Assembly (NCBI GenBank): GCA_050701115.1
Contig: JBOHER010000283.1
Span: 1-38,222 of the forward strand
Origin: JBOHER01 sp050701115
GTDB lineage: Bacteria > Actinomycetota > Actinomycetes > Mycobacteriales > Pseudonocardiaceae
Length of the DNA stretch: 38,222 nucleotides
Direction of reading: 5' to 3'
The notes beneath the pieces were generated by a model. That model worked only from the letters and a program-made list of their open reading frames with translations, was not told the origin of the DNA and did no database searches. Of the stretch, positions 1 through 7,883 are shown piece by piece (the first letter of the stretch is position 1; each line of letters opens with the position of its first letter). Position numbers and translations under genes: made by a program.

Positions 1-1128
1 CGTCGGCTGGCGGGCGAGCAGTTCCTCGAAGGCGACGCGGGCCTGCAGCTGGGCCAGGTGCGACCCGATGCAGAAGTGCGGACCGTTGGCGAACCCGAGA
101 TGCCTGCGAATCGGCCGGGTGATGTCCAGTCGCTCGGCGGTGTCGCCGAACTCGCGTTCGTCCCGGTTGGCCGCGCCGTAGAGCAGCATCACTTTCGCGC
201 CCTCCGGAATATCGACGCCGTGCGTGCTGACCGGCCGGGTCGTGGTCCTGGCCAGCCCCTGCACCGAGCCCTCCAACCGGATGAACTCCAATAGCGCACC
301 GGGGATCAGCGAGGGATCGGCCACCAGACGCTCCCGCTGCGCGTGATCATCATCGAGCAGCATCACGCCGTGCGAGATGAGGTTGCCTGTGGTGTCGTTG
401 CCGCCTGCGACCATGACGAAGCAGAAACCGAGGATGTCCCAATCGGTGAGTCGCTCCCCGCCCACCTCGGCGGCGATCAGCGCGCTGAGCAGGTTGTCCG
501 TCGGGTCGGCGCGGTGCCGTGCGATGGCGTCGGTGAAGTAACCGAACATCTCACCGACCGCCTGTCTGCCATCCGCCGCCGAGCCGAGCGAGAAGCCGTC
601 GTTCTGGATTCGCACCAGCGCCTGCACCCACCCGTCGAAGCGCGCGCGATCGGCGGGTGGCACGCCCAGCAGTTCACCGAGCACGTAGGTCGGCAGGGGT
701 GAGGAGAAGTCGCGGTGCAGGTCGACCGGCTCGCCTGCCGCGGCCTTGCGCTGCATTTCGACGATGCGCCGCACGACGAACTCGCGAATGCGGTGCTCCA
801 GTTCGCGCACTCGCCGGGGGCTGAACCCCTGGCCGATCAACCGTCGCAGCTCGGTGTGCCGCGGCGGATCCAGCATCACGATCGTCGGGGCGAGCCCGAG
901 TCGGGCGATCTCATCCGGCCAGAACGTCAATCCGGACGCGGAGGAGAAGGTCACGGTGTCCCGGACCGCCGTCCACACGTCCGCGAACCGGGAGAGTGCC
1001 CAGAATTCGGGTTCCGCGTGGTGGTGCACAGGGTCGCGATCGCGCAACACTCGGTAGCCGGGATAGGGATCGTCGAGGAAGGCCGGGTCCAGCGGGTCGT
1101 AGGCCACCTGATCGTGCATAGCCCTCAC
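1..1128 (-). CDS. Cytochrome P450, 3' end beyond window
   Basis: Heme-thiolate monooxygenase, cytosolic; it needs ferredoxin and reductase partners that are not in this window. Reading the minus strand gives an N-terminus typical of bacterial P450s (DPLDPAFLDDPYPGYRVLRD), an I-helix with AGGNDTTGN (the acid-alcohol pair for O2 activation), the K-helix ExxR as EFIR, and the heme loop FANGPHFCIG, whose Cys codon is at 70-72. About 376 residues are present, so only the last 25-35 of a usual ~400-residue P450 are missing. The GTG at 1128 overlaps the stop of the upstream secreted-protein gene as GTGA and follows AGGAGG closely; an ATG at 1119 is the alternative start. The overlap implies co-transcription and translational coupling. 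The substrate cannot be read from sequence. Confidence 0.93.
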   Translation of the reverse strand, partial: MRAMHDQVAYDPLDPAFLDDPYPGYRVLRDRDPVHHHAEPEFWALSRFADVWTAVRDTVTFSSASGLTFWPDEIARLGLAPTIVMLDPPRHTELRRLIGQGFSPRRVRELEHRIREFVVRRIVEMQRKAAAGEPVDLHRDFSSPLPTYVLGELLGVPPADRARFDGWVQALVRIQNDGFSLGSAADGRQAVGEMFGYFTDAIARHRADPTDNLLSALIAAEVGGERLTDWDILGFCFVMVAGGNDTTGNLISHGVMLLDDDHAQRERLVADPSLIPGALLEFIRLEGSVQGLARTTTRPVSTHGVDIPEGAKVMLLYGAANRDEREFGDTAERLDITRPIRRHLGFANGPHFCIGSHLAQLQARVAFEELLARQPT

Positions 1129-2480
1129 CGGGCCTCCTGTTCCGCGAAGCACGCGTCGGCTCCGCCCTGGTCGAAGGTCTCTGTCGAGCAGTAAGCGGCC
1201 TCGGGGAAGTACTCACCCATGACCTCGGCCGGGTCGGTTCCCTCCGGCACATTGCCCGGATGTTCGGCGAAGCGGGGGTGCGGCAGCATGAACCGGTAGA
1301 AGATCATCGTCTCGGCGAACGGGCCGCTCGGCAGCCAGTTGGCCTCCGCCATGTTTCGCGCAGGCTTGTGCTCGGGATCGGATACCACGAACGTCGCTTC
1401 GCCGCGGGTGTCCCAGGCATGCGGAGTCACCGCGCGGCGCGGGGAGACCGGCGTCAGGGTCGCTTCTTCGTCGTCGATGCAGTCAAGCCCGAAGAATCCA
1501 CCTTCCTGCGGCGACCCGGCCGTGCACGCATTCCACAACCGGACCTGCTTGCGCGCCGTGGCAAGCTCTCCGGCACGCATGTCCAGATAGCTCGGAGCCT
1601 TGGCGCGGAAGACGATGACCTCTCCGTGTTCGCGGTGGGTGAGCAGGATGACGTACTTGACGTCGGTGTTGCCGTACGTCGTGCCCGGCCGGTGCGGCAG
1701 CGGGTCGTACACCTGTTCCGGCAGGATCTGGCTCAGCGCGGCGTCGAGGACCTGGCCGTTGTAGATCACCTCGAACTTCGGTGGGTACCTCACCCGATTC
1801 GTCGGGGGAGGAAAGCCGGCAAGGGGGCTCGGACGGCTTGCCTGTTCCACCGAGTCGTTGATCGGTCGCTGCGCACCGGTAGGTGGGACGGGCGGGCACC
1901 TGCTGAAGCTGAGTTCAGTGCTGCCTCCTGGGAGTTTCAGGGTCACCTCGGGTAGCGGGACACTGCCGGTGGGGTCCTGGCGATCGTGCGGCAGGAAAAC
2001 CCGGTAAACCAGGTATCCACCGGGATTCGGGTAACCCTCCAGCGTGTGACCGGGGTAGAGGGTGTTCGCGGCATGGTGGGCGGGGGGTGGGTCGAAATCC
2101 ACCTGCACCGTGTAGTTCGTCGGCCCGTTCCCGCGCGCCAGGAACGGATTGTGGCTGCCGGGGTCGGGCTCGATGCGGGTGTCGTTGATGCCCTGCAGAG
2201 CGGTCAGCGATTCGTCGTGTGCGACGAAGGAGAAGTACCGCGATTGCGCGTAGGACCCGCGGATCACCAGCCTGCTGCCCGGGATGGCCGAGTAGCGCAG
2301 GAACCAGTATCCGGTTTCCGGATGCGGTGCCAGCACATTCGGCGTCTCGCCGCTCTGGGCGAACGGCCACGAGCACACCGGCGCCGGAACCGGGTTGGCG
2401 CCCGCAGGCGTCGCCACCACCCCCACCGCCACCGCGACAGCGCTGATCAGGCGGACAGCCACGGATCGTGCGGACCGCAT
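1125..2480 (-). CDS. Secreted protein of unknown function, coupled to the P450
   Basis: A 451-residue exported protein. Residues 1-28 form a signal peptide (Arg-containing n-region, Ala/Val-rich core, AGA-N cleavage site) and there is no later membrane segment. The mature part has few cysteines (Cys36, a pair around the motif FFGLDC, two near the C-terminus) and a segment GSYAQSRYFSFVAHDE that recalls the N-terminal part of DUF1254/DUF1214-type proteins; that likeness is from memory and weak. The start is fixed by GGGAGG upstream of ATG 2480. The 3' end overlaps the P450 start, so the pair probably form an operon divergent from the TetR gene. An envelope role beside the oxidation step is inference only; no catalytic motif is recognised. 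Confidence 0.8.
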   Translation of the reverse strand: MRSARSVAVRLISAVAVAVGVVATPAGANPVPAPVCSWPFAQSGETPNVLAPHPETGYWFLRYSAIPGSRLVIRGSYAQSRYFSFVAHDESLTALQGINDTRIEPDPGSHNPFLARGNGPTNYTVQVDFDPPPAHHAANTLYPGHTLEGYPNPGGYLVYRVFLPHDRQDPTGSVPLPEVTLKLPGGSTELSFSRCPPVPPTGAQRPINDSVEQASRPSPLAGFPPPTNRVRYPPKFEVIYNGQVLDAALSQILPEQVYDPLPHRPGTTYGNTDVKYVILLTHREHGEVIVFRAKAPSYLDMRAGELATARKQVRLWNACTAGSPQEGGFFGLDCIDDEEATLTPVSPRRAVTPHAWDTRGEATFVVSDPEHKPARNMAEANWLPSGPFAETMIFYRFMLPHPRFAEHPGNVPEGTDPAEVMGEYFPEAAYCSTETFDQGGADACFAEQEAR

Positions 2481-2490
2481 CCAACCCTCC

Positions 2491-2511
2491 CATTAACGAG
2501 ATCAATTAATG
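2491..2511. promoter_or_regulatory. Candidate TetR operator between divergent genes
   Basis: An inverted repeat, CATTAA-N9-TTAATG, lies in the 48-nt gap between the divergent secreted-protein and TetR genes. It ends 5 nt before the TetR gene's -10 box TATTAT (2517-2522), so a bound dimer would cover the -35 zone of the TetR promoter and the opposite promoter together. Position and symmetry fit autorepression plus control of the P450 operon. Binding is inferred. Confidence 0.55.
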
Positions 2512-2516
2512 GAGAG

Positions 2517-2531
2517 TATTATCCAGTTATG
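2517..2531 (+). promoter_or_regulatory. Leaderless-type -10 box of the TetR gene
   Basis: TATTAT at 2517-2522 is followed by 6 nt and then ATG 2529, the spacing expected if transcription begins at the A of the start codon. This supports ATG 2529 over the much longer open frame that extends upstream through the divergent gene. Confidence 0.55.
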
Positions 2532-3182
2532 GGCAGGGACGCAAGAGACACCCGGGACAAGCTGATCCGCGCGGGGGAACGGCTCTTCGCGCGCAGGGGA
2601 GTGGACGGCGCGCTCACCCGGGACATCGTCGCCGAAGCGGGACAAGCCAACGGCTCGGCCGTGCACTACCACTTCGGCTCGCGGCAGGGCTTGCTGCTGG
2701 CCATCGCGGACAAGCACATCGGCCGGATGGAACCGGCCCGTGCGGACCACCTCGCCCGGATCGCCCAGGATGGGTTGAGCGAGGAGCTGGCCGTCGTGGT
2801 CACCGGGCTCGTGCAGCCCACCGCCGCGGAATTGGGAACCGAGGACGGCAGGGACTTCCTGCGAATCACCGCGCAACTGGCGGGCTATGCGGGTTTCCGG
2901 GTCGGCGAGACGCCTGCCCCGGTGGCAGGCACGGCGCTGGAGCGCCAACTCCACTTGCTCGAGGGGTGTTGCCGGACAAGATTGCCGGAACCGGTGGCCC
3001 TCGAGCGGATGGCCACGATCGTCGGCCTGCTCACCGCGACTCTGGCCGACCGCGCGCGCAACATCGACGAAGGCGGACCGATCCTGCTGGATCACGCCAC
3101 CTTCGTCGACAACCTCACGCTGATGATCGTCGCCGCGATCGGCGCACCTGTGCCCGCGGGAGAGCCGGTTCGGCCAGGCTAG
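2529..3182 (+). CDS. TetR/AcrR family transcriptional regulator
   Basis: A 217-residue one-domain repressor. Residues 8-58 carry the TetR helix-turn-helix: an amphipathic helix with GERLFARRG, then TRDIVAEAG, and the recognition region SAVHYHFGSRQGLL. The remaining ~160 residues are the variable ligand-binding and dimerisation half, which is too divergent to suggest an inducer. It is transcribed away from the secreted protein/P450 pair, across a 48-nt gap with a palindrome, the usual layout of a local self-regulating repressor. Its stop overlaps the convergent PAC2 gene by 4 nt. The reading frame stays open far upstream, but only the portion from ATG 2529 has protein character. Confidence 0.9.
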   Translation: MGRDARDTRDKLIRAGERLFARRGVDGALTRDIVAEAGQANGSAVHYHFGSRQGLLLAIADKHIGRMEPARADHLARIAQDGLSEELAVVVTGLVQPTAAELGTEDGRDFLRITAQLAGYAGFRVGETPAPVAGTALERQLHLLEGCCRTRLPEPVALERMATIVGLLTATLADRARNIDEGGPILLDHATFVDNLTLMIVAAIGAPVPAGEPVRPG

Positions 3183-4054
3183 TGCTGACCGGGTCGCCGC
3201 CTGCGCAGGTAACGTTCGAAATCGGCCGCGATCTTCTCCCCGCTGGTTTCGGTCAGGGCGATTTCGGCGTCCTCCCGTTCCTCGAGCGTGCGCACGTACT
3301 CGCTGACCTCTTCGTCCTCCTCAGCCAGTTCCGAGACGGTCTTCTGCCATTCCTCGGCCTGCTCGGGCAGTGCGCCCATCGGGATCTCGACCTCGAGCAC
3401 GTCCTCGAGCTTGCGCAGCAGGGCCAGCGTCGCCTTCGGAGACGGCGGGTGGGAGACGTAATGGGGTACCGCCGCCCAGATGGAAATAGCCGGGACACCC
3501 GCCTGCACGCAGGCGTTCTGGAACACGCCGGTGATGCCGGTCGGGCCCTCGTACTTGCTGTGTGCGAGCCCGTGCCGCTCCGCGGCATCGGCGTCATAGG
3601 CGCTGCCAGTCACCGGAATCGGCCGGGTGTGCGCGGTATCGGCGAGTAGCGCACCCAAGGTCACCACCGTGGAGACATCGAGCCGGTCGGCGTAGTCGAG
3701 CAGCTCGCCGCAGAACGCGCGCCAGCGAAAGTTCGGTTCCGGCCCCTGCACCAGGATCACGTCCTGATCAAGCCCGGGCGGCCTGCAACGGGTGAGCATG
3801 GTGGTCGGCCACTCGACCCTTCGAGTGACACCGTCCACCATGTGGACAGTGGGGCGGGTCACCTGGAAGTCGTAGTAATCGTCGGGGTTGAGCTCGCCGA
3901 GCGGCTTGGCGTCCCAGGTCAATTGCAGGTGCTCAACGGCGGTACTTGCGGCGTCACCTGCGTCGTTCCAGCCTTCGAACGCCACGATCATGACCGGGGC
4001 GGCGTCCGACGGTTGATCTGGCTGCGCTGCTGCTGGCTGCTCGGGATGGGTCAC
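3179..4054 (-). CDS. PAC2 family protein (proteasome-assembly-chaperone-like fold)
   Basis: A 291-residue soluble protein of the PAC2 family (COG2047), like M. tuberculosis Rv2125. Family features are the early FEGWNDAGDAASTA segment, a central VVTLGALLADTAHTRP and GITGVFQNAC, and the WAAVPHYVSHPPSPKATLALL stretch. The last ~60 residues are highly charged and probably helical. The family is named after eukaryotic proteasome assembly chaperones, but the actinobacterial members have no established function. Its place near a complete proteasome locus, also seen in mycobacteria, is suggestive only. The GTG start at 4054 follows TAGGCT by 6 nt on the minus strand, so the transcript is probably leaderless. 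Confidence 0.9.
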   Translation of the reverse strand: MTHPEQPAAAQPDQPSDAAPVMIVAFEGWNDAGDAASTAVEHLQLTWDAKPLGELNPDDYYDFQVTRPTVHMVDGVTRRVEWPTTMLTRCRPPGLDQDVILVQGPEPNFRWRAFCGELLDYADRLDVSTVVTLGALLADTAHTRPIPVTGSAYDADAAERHGLAHSKYEGPTGITGVFQNACVQAGVPAISIWAAVPHYVSHPPSPKATLALLRKLEDVLEVEIPMGALPEQAEEWQKTVSELAEEDEEVSEYVRTLEEREDAEIALTETSGEKIAADFERYLRRRRPGQH

Positions 4055-4066
4055 TTCCCCAGCCTA
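4052..4066 (-). promoter_or_regulatory. Leaderless-type -10 box of the PAC2 gene
   Basis: On the minus strand TAGGCT (4066-4061) is followed by GGGGAA and the GTG start codon at 4054. The 6-nt spacing places the transcription start on the start codon. Confidence 0.5.
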
Positions 4067-4187
4067 CGACCCAGCTGGCTGGGGGCGAGATCGTAGGCTA
4101 GCCAGGAGGGCCGTGTAGCCAACCACAACCTCGCAGCGACATGAGCGTTGACAGCGTGAACGGTCCGACGATCAAGAGGAGCACTGC

Positions 4188-7100
4188 ATGCGCGAGCCCG
4201 TAACGTCACCATTGCTGGACGCCCTTGCCGAGCGCGTCGTTGTCGTGGATGGGGCGATGGGTACTGCCCTGCAGGCGCATGATCTGTCGTTGGACGATTT
4301 CGCCGGGCTCGAGGGGTGTAACGAGATCCTGAATGTGACCCGCCCTGATGTGGTGCGGGGCATCCACCGCGGGTACCTCGAGGTGGGCGCGGATGCGGTG
4401 GAGACCAACACGTTCGGCGCGAACTTGGCCAACCTTGCCGAGTACGACATCCCCGATCGGATCTTCGAGCTGGCCGAGCGGGGTGCGGCGCTGGCTCGCG
4501 AGGTGGCTGATGAGTACTCGACAGCGGACCGGCCACGGTTCGTGCTCGGGTCGGTGGGTCCGGGCACGAAGCTGCCGACGCTGGGGCACGCCCCGTTCAC
4601 CACCCTGCGCGACGCCTACTTCGAGCAGGTGAAGGGCCTGCTGGTGGGCGGGGCGGACGGCGTGTTGGTGGAGACCACCCAGGACATCCTGCAGACCAAG
4701 GCCTCGATCATCGGGGCGAAGCGGGCGATGGCCGCCGAAGGCCGTCGGGTACCTCTGATGACCTCGATCACCGTGGAGACCACCGGCACCATGCTGCTGG
4801 GCACCGAGGTGGGGGCCGCACTGGCTGCGTTGGAGCCGCTGGGTATCGACGTGATCGGGTTGAACTGCGCGACCGGCCCGGCCGAGATGAGCGAGCACCT
4901 GCGGCAGCTGTCCCAGCAGGCCCGGGTCCCGCTGTCGGTGATGCCCAATGCCGGGCTGCCGGAGCTGGGCCCGAATGGCGCGGTGTATCCGCTTGGCCCG
5001 GAGGCGCTGGCCGAGGCGCTGCTCGGATTCGTGCGCGAGTTCGGCGTGAACATCGTGGGTGGCTGTTGCGGTACCACCGATGAGCACATCCGCCAGCTGG
5101 TGGAGGCCATGACCGAGGTGCGGCCGGTGCCGCGGGATCCCCGCCCGGAGCCAGGGGTGTCCTCGCTGTATCAGGCGGTGCCCTTCGCCCAGGACGCCAG
5201 CGTGCTGATGATCGGAGAGCGGACCAACGCCAACGGCTCGAAGGCGTTCCGGGACGCGATGCTCGAGGAGCGATTCGCCGACTGTATCGAGATCGCCCGC
5301 GCCCAGACCCGCGATGGCGCGCACATGCTGGACCTGTGTATCGACTATGTGGGCCGGGACGGGGTGGCCGACATGGGAGAGCTGGCCTCGCGGCTGGCCA
5401 CCGCGTCCACGTTGCCGATCATGCTGGATTCCACCGAACCCCCGGTGCTGGCGGCGGGCTTGGAGCGGCTGGGTGGCCGGTGTGCGGTCAACTCGGTCAA
5501 CTACGAGGACGGCGACGGCCCGGACTCGCGGTTCCAGAAGATCATGCGGCTGGTCTCCGAACACGGCGCCAGCGTGGTGGCGCTGTGTATCGACGAGGAA
5601 GGCCAGGCGCGTACCGCGGAGTGGAAGGTGCGGGTCGCCACCCGGCTGATCGAGGACCTGACCACGAACTGGGGCATGCGGGTCTCCGACATCATCGTGG
5701 ACTGCCTGACCTTCCCGATCTCCACCGGGCAGGAAGAGGTCCGCAAGGACGGTCTCGAGACGATCAACGCGATCCGCGAGCTCAAGCGGCGCTACCCGGA
5801 GGTGCAGACGACGCTGGGTGTGTCCAACATTTCCTTCGGCCTCAACGCCGCTGCGCGGCAGGTGCTCAACTCGGTGTTCCTGCACGAGTGCGTCGAGGCC
5901 GGTTTGGACACCGCGATCGTGCACGCGTCCAAGATCCTGCCGATGGCGCGGATCGCGGACGAGCAGAAGGAGGTCGCCCTCGATCTGGTCTATGACCGAA
6001 GGCGCGAAGGTTATGATCCGCTGCAGGAGCTCATGCAGCTGTTCGAGGGTGTGTCGGCGGCTTCCAGCAGGGAGTCCCGTGCCGAGGAGCTGGCCAGGCT
6101 GCCGTTGTTCGGACGACTCGAACAGCGCATCGTCGACGGCGAGCGCAATGGGTTGGAAGCCGATCTCGACGCCGCGCTGGAGGAGAAGACGGCGCTGGAG
6201 ATCATCAACGACACGCTGCTGGCCGGGATGAAGACGGTCGGTGTGCTGTTCGGCTCCGGCCAGATGCAGTTGCCCTTCGTGCTGCAGTCCGCCGAGGTGA
6301 TGAAGGCGTCAGTGGCGCAGTTGGAACCGCACATGGAGAAGTCCGACTCGGGCGGTAAGGGCAAGATCGTGCTGGCCACGGTCAAGGGCGATGTGCACGA
6401 CATCGGCAAGAACCTGGTCGACATCATTCTGACCAACAACGGCTACGAGGTGGTCAACCTCGGCATCAAGCAGCCGATCACCACAATCCTGGAGGCCGCC
6501 GAGGAGAGTAGGGCGGATGTCATCGGCATGTCCGGCCTACTGGTGAAGTCCACGGTGATCATGAAGGAGAACCTCGAGGAGATGAACTCCCGGGGGGTGC
6601 ACGCGCGCTGGCCGGTGCTGTTGGGCGGTGCCGCGTTGACCCGTTCCTATGTGGAGAACGACCTCGACGAGCTCTACCTCGGCGAGGTGCGCTACGCCCG
6701 GGACGCGTTCGAGGGGCTGCGGCTGATGGACGCGGTGATGGCCGCCAAGCGCGGCGAGTCGCCGCTGGTGGACGAGCAGGACGCGGCCAAGCGGGCCGAG
6801 CGGAAGGCCCGCAGGGAACGATCGTTGCGGATCGCCGAGAAGCGCAAGGCCGCCAAGGTCGAGGAAGCGGGCCCGGTCCCCGAACGGTCCGATGTGGCCA
6901 CCGATGTGCCGCTGCCCACCCCGCCGTTCTGGGGCACCAGGGTGATCAAGGGAATCCCGATCGCCGAGTACTCCGCCATGCTGGATGAACGCGCCACCTT
7001 CATGGGTCAGTGGGGCCTGCGCGGCGCCAAGGGCGGCACCGGGCCCAGCTACGAGGAACTGGTGGAAACCGAGGGCAGGCCACGCCTGCGCTACTGGCTG

Positions 7101-7745
7101 GAGCGGCTGGCCACCGACGGGGTGCTCGCGCACGCCGCGGTGGTCTATGGCTACTTCCCGTGTGTGGCCGACGGCGAGGACGTGGTCGTGCTCGCCGGGC
7201 CGACCCCGGACGCGACCGAGATCACCCGGTTCACGTTTCCCCGCCAGGCCCGCGACCGCAGGCTGTGCCTCGCCGACTTCTACCGGCCCCGGGATATCGC
7301 GGCGAAGGCTGGCGAAGTAGATGTGCTGCCGCTGACGCTGGTCACCATGGGCCAGCCGATCGCCGACTACGCCAACGAACTGTTCACCGCCAACGCCTAC
7401 CGCGACTACCTCGAGGTACACGGACTCGGTGTCCAGCTCACCGAGGCGCTCGCCGAGTACTGGCACCGCAGGGTCCGCCAGGAACTGCACTTCGCCTCCG
7501 GCACCGCGGTGGCCGAGGAGGACCCCGCCGGTATCGAGGAGTTCTTCAAGCTCGGCTACCGAGGCGCCCGTTTTTCCCTGGGCTACGGCGCCTGCCCCGA
7601 CCTGGAAGATCGAGCCAAGATCATGCAGCTACTCGAACCCGAACGCGTCGGCGTCAAGCTTTCCGAGGAGTTCCAGCTGCATCCGGAGCAATCCACCGAC
7701 GCCATCGTGTGCCACCACCCAGAAGCCAAGTACTTCAACACGTGA
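4188..7745 (+). CDS. metH: Cobalamin-dependent methionine synthase
   Basis: Transfers the methyl group of 5-methyltetrahydrofolate to homocysteine through methylcobalamin; cytosolic, last step of methionine synthesis. The 1185 residues hold all four modules in order. The homocysteine module (about 1-310) has zinc ligands Cys227 (GLNCATGP) and Cys293/Cys294 (GGCCGTT). The pterin module (about 335-600) includes MIGERTNANGS and LDLCIDYVGRDG. The B12 cap and Rossmann modules (about 640-870) include DVHDIG, with cobalt-ligand His737. The AdoMet-dependent reactivation module (about 915-1185) ends near ARFSLGYGACPD. ATG 4188 is supported by GAGGAG 7-8 nt upstream. The 133-nt upstream gap shows no recognisable B12 riboswitch. 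A large inverted repeat lies 18 nt after the stop. Confidence 0.98.
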   Translation: MREPVTSPLLDALAERVVVVDGAMGTALQAHDLSLDDFAGLEGCNEILNVTRPDVVRGIHRGYLEVGADAVETNTFGANLANLAEYDIPDRIFELAERGAALAREVADEYSTADRPRFVLGSVGPGTKLPTLGHAPFTTLRDAYFEQVKGLLVGGADGVLVETTQDILQTKASIIGAKRAMAAEGRRVPLMTSITVETTGTMLLGTEVGAALAALEPLGIDVIGLNCATGPAEMSEHLRQLSQQARVPLSVMPNAGLPELGPNGAVYPLGPEALAEALLGFVREFGVNIVGGCCGTTDEHIRQLVEAMTEVRPVPRDPRPEPGVSSLYQAVPFAQDASVLMIGERTNANGSKAFRDAMLEERFADCIEIARAQTRDGAHMLDLCIDYVGRDGVADMGELASRLATASTLPIMLDSTEPPVLAAGLERLGGRCAVNSVNYEDGDGPDSRFQKIMRLVSEHGASVVALCIDEEGQARTAEWKVRVATRLIEDLTTNWGMRVSDIIVDCLTFPISTGQEEVRKDGLETINAIRELKRRYPEVQTTLGVSNISFGLNAAARQVLNSVFLHECVEAGLDTAIVHASKILPMARIADEQKEVALDLVYDRRREGYDPLQELMQLFEGVSAASSRESRAEELARLPLFGRLEQRIVDGERNGLEADLDAALEEKTALEIINDTLLAGMKTVGVLFGSGQMQLPFVLQSAEVMKASVAQLEPHMEKSDSGGKGKIVLATVKGDVHDIGKNLVDIILTNNGYEVVNLGIKQPITTILEAAEESRADVIGMSGLLVKSTVIMKENLEEMNSRGVHARWPVLLGGAALTRSYVENDLDELYLGEVRYARDAFEGLRLMDAVMAAKRGESPLVDEQDAAKRAERKARRERSLRIAEKRKAAKVEEAGPVPERSDVATDVPLPTPPFWGTRVIKGIPIAEYSAMLDERATFMGQWGLRGAKGGTGPSYEELVETEGRPRLRYWLERLATDGVLAHAAVVYGYFPCVADGEDVVVLAGPTPDATEITRFTFPRQARDRRLCLADFYRPRDIAAKAGEVDVLPLTLVTMGQPIADYANELFTANAYRDYLEVHGLGVQLTEALAEYWHRRVRQELHFASGTAVAEEDPAGIEEFFKLGYRGARFSLGYGACPDLEDRAKIMQLLEPERVGVKLSEEFQLHPEQSTDAIVCHHPEAKYFNT

Positions 7746-7763
7746 CCGTGCAGACGTATGTCG

Positions 7764-7883
7764 GTCTTCAAGACCCACAAACCCATGGCCACACGGTCAG
7801 TAACAGCCACAAACCATGGTGCGGTCTGGCAGGTTTGCAGGTGTTGTCGACGGTCGTGGAGGGGGTTTGTGGGTCTTGAAGAC
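7764..7883. repeat. 120-bp inverted-repeat element between metH and the HAD gene
   Basis: The 21-nt arms at 7764-7784 and 7863-7883 are perfect reverse complements. Each arm begins or ends with an 11-nt near-palindrome (GTCTTCAAGAC), so each could also fold alone. The 78-nt interior carries a further imperfect copy of part of the left arm: CCACAAACCATGG at 7807-7819 against CCACAAACCCATGG at 7775-7788. The element begins 18 nt after metH and its right arm holds the probable start codon of the next gene. It could act as the metH terminator, or be a small MITE-like or REP-like repeat. No target duplication is evident. Confidence 0.75.

Noticed and set aside
4055..4187. Possible cobalamin riboswitch before metH
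   Set aside because: Only 133 nt and no recognisable B12-box or extended fold; a covariance-model scan would be needed to exclude it fully.
4206..5924. A 572-codon open frame antisense to metH
   Set aside because: It is the complement of strongly family-matching metH codons; the translation is rich in His/Arg/Gln with no domain character. High-GC antisense shadow.
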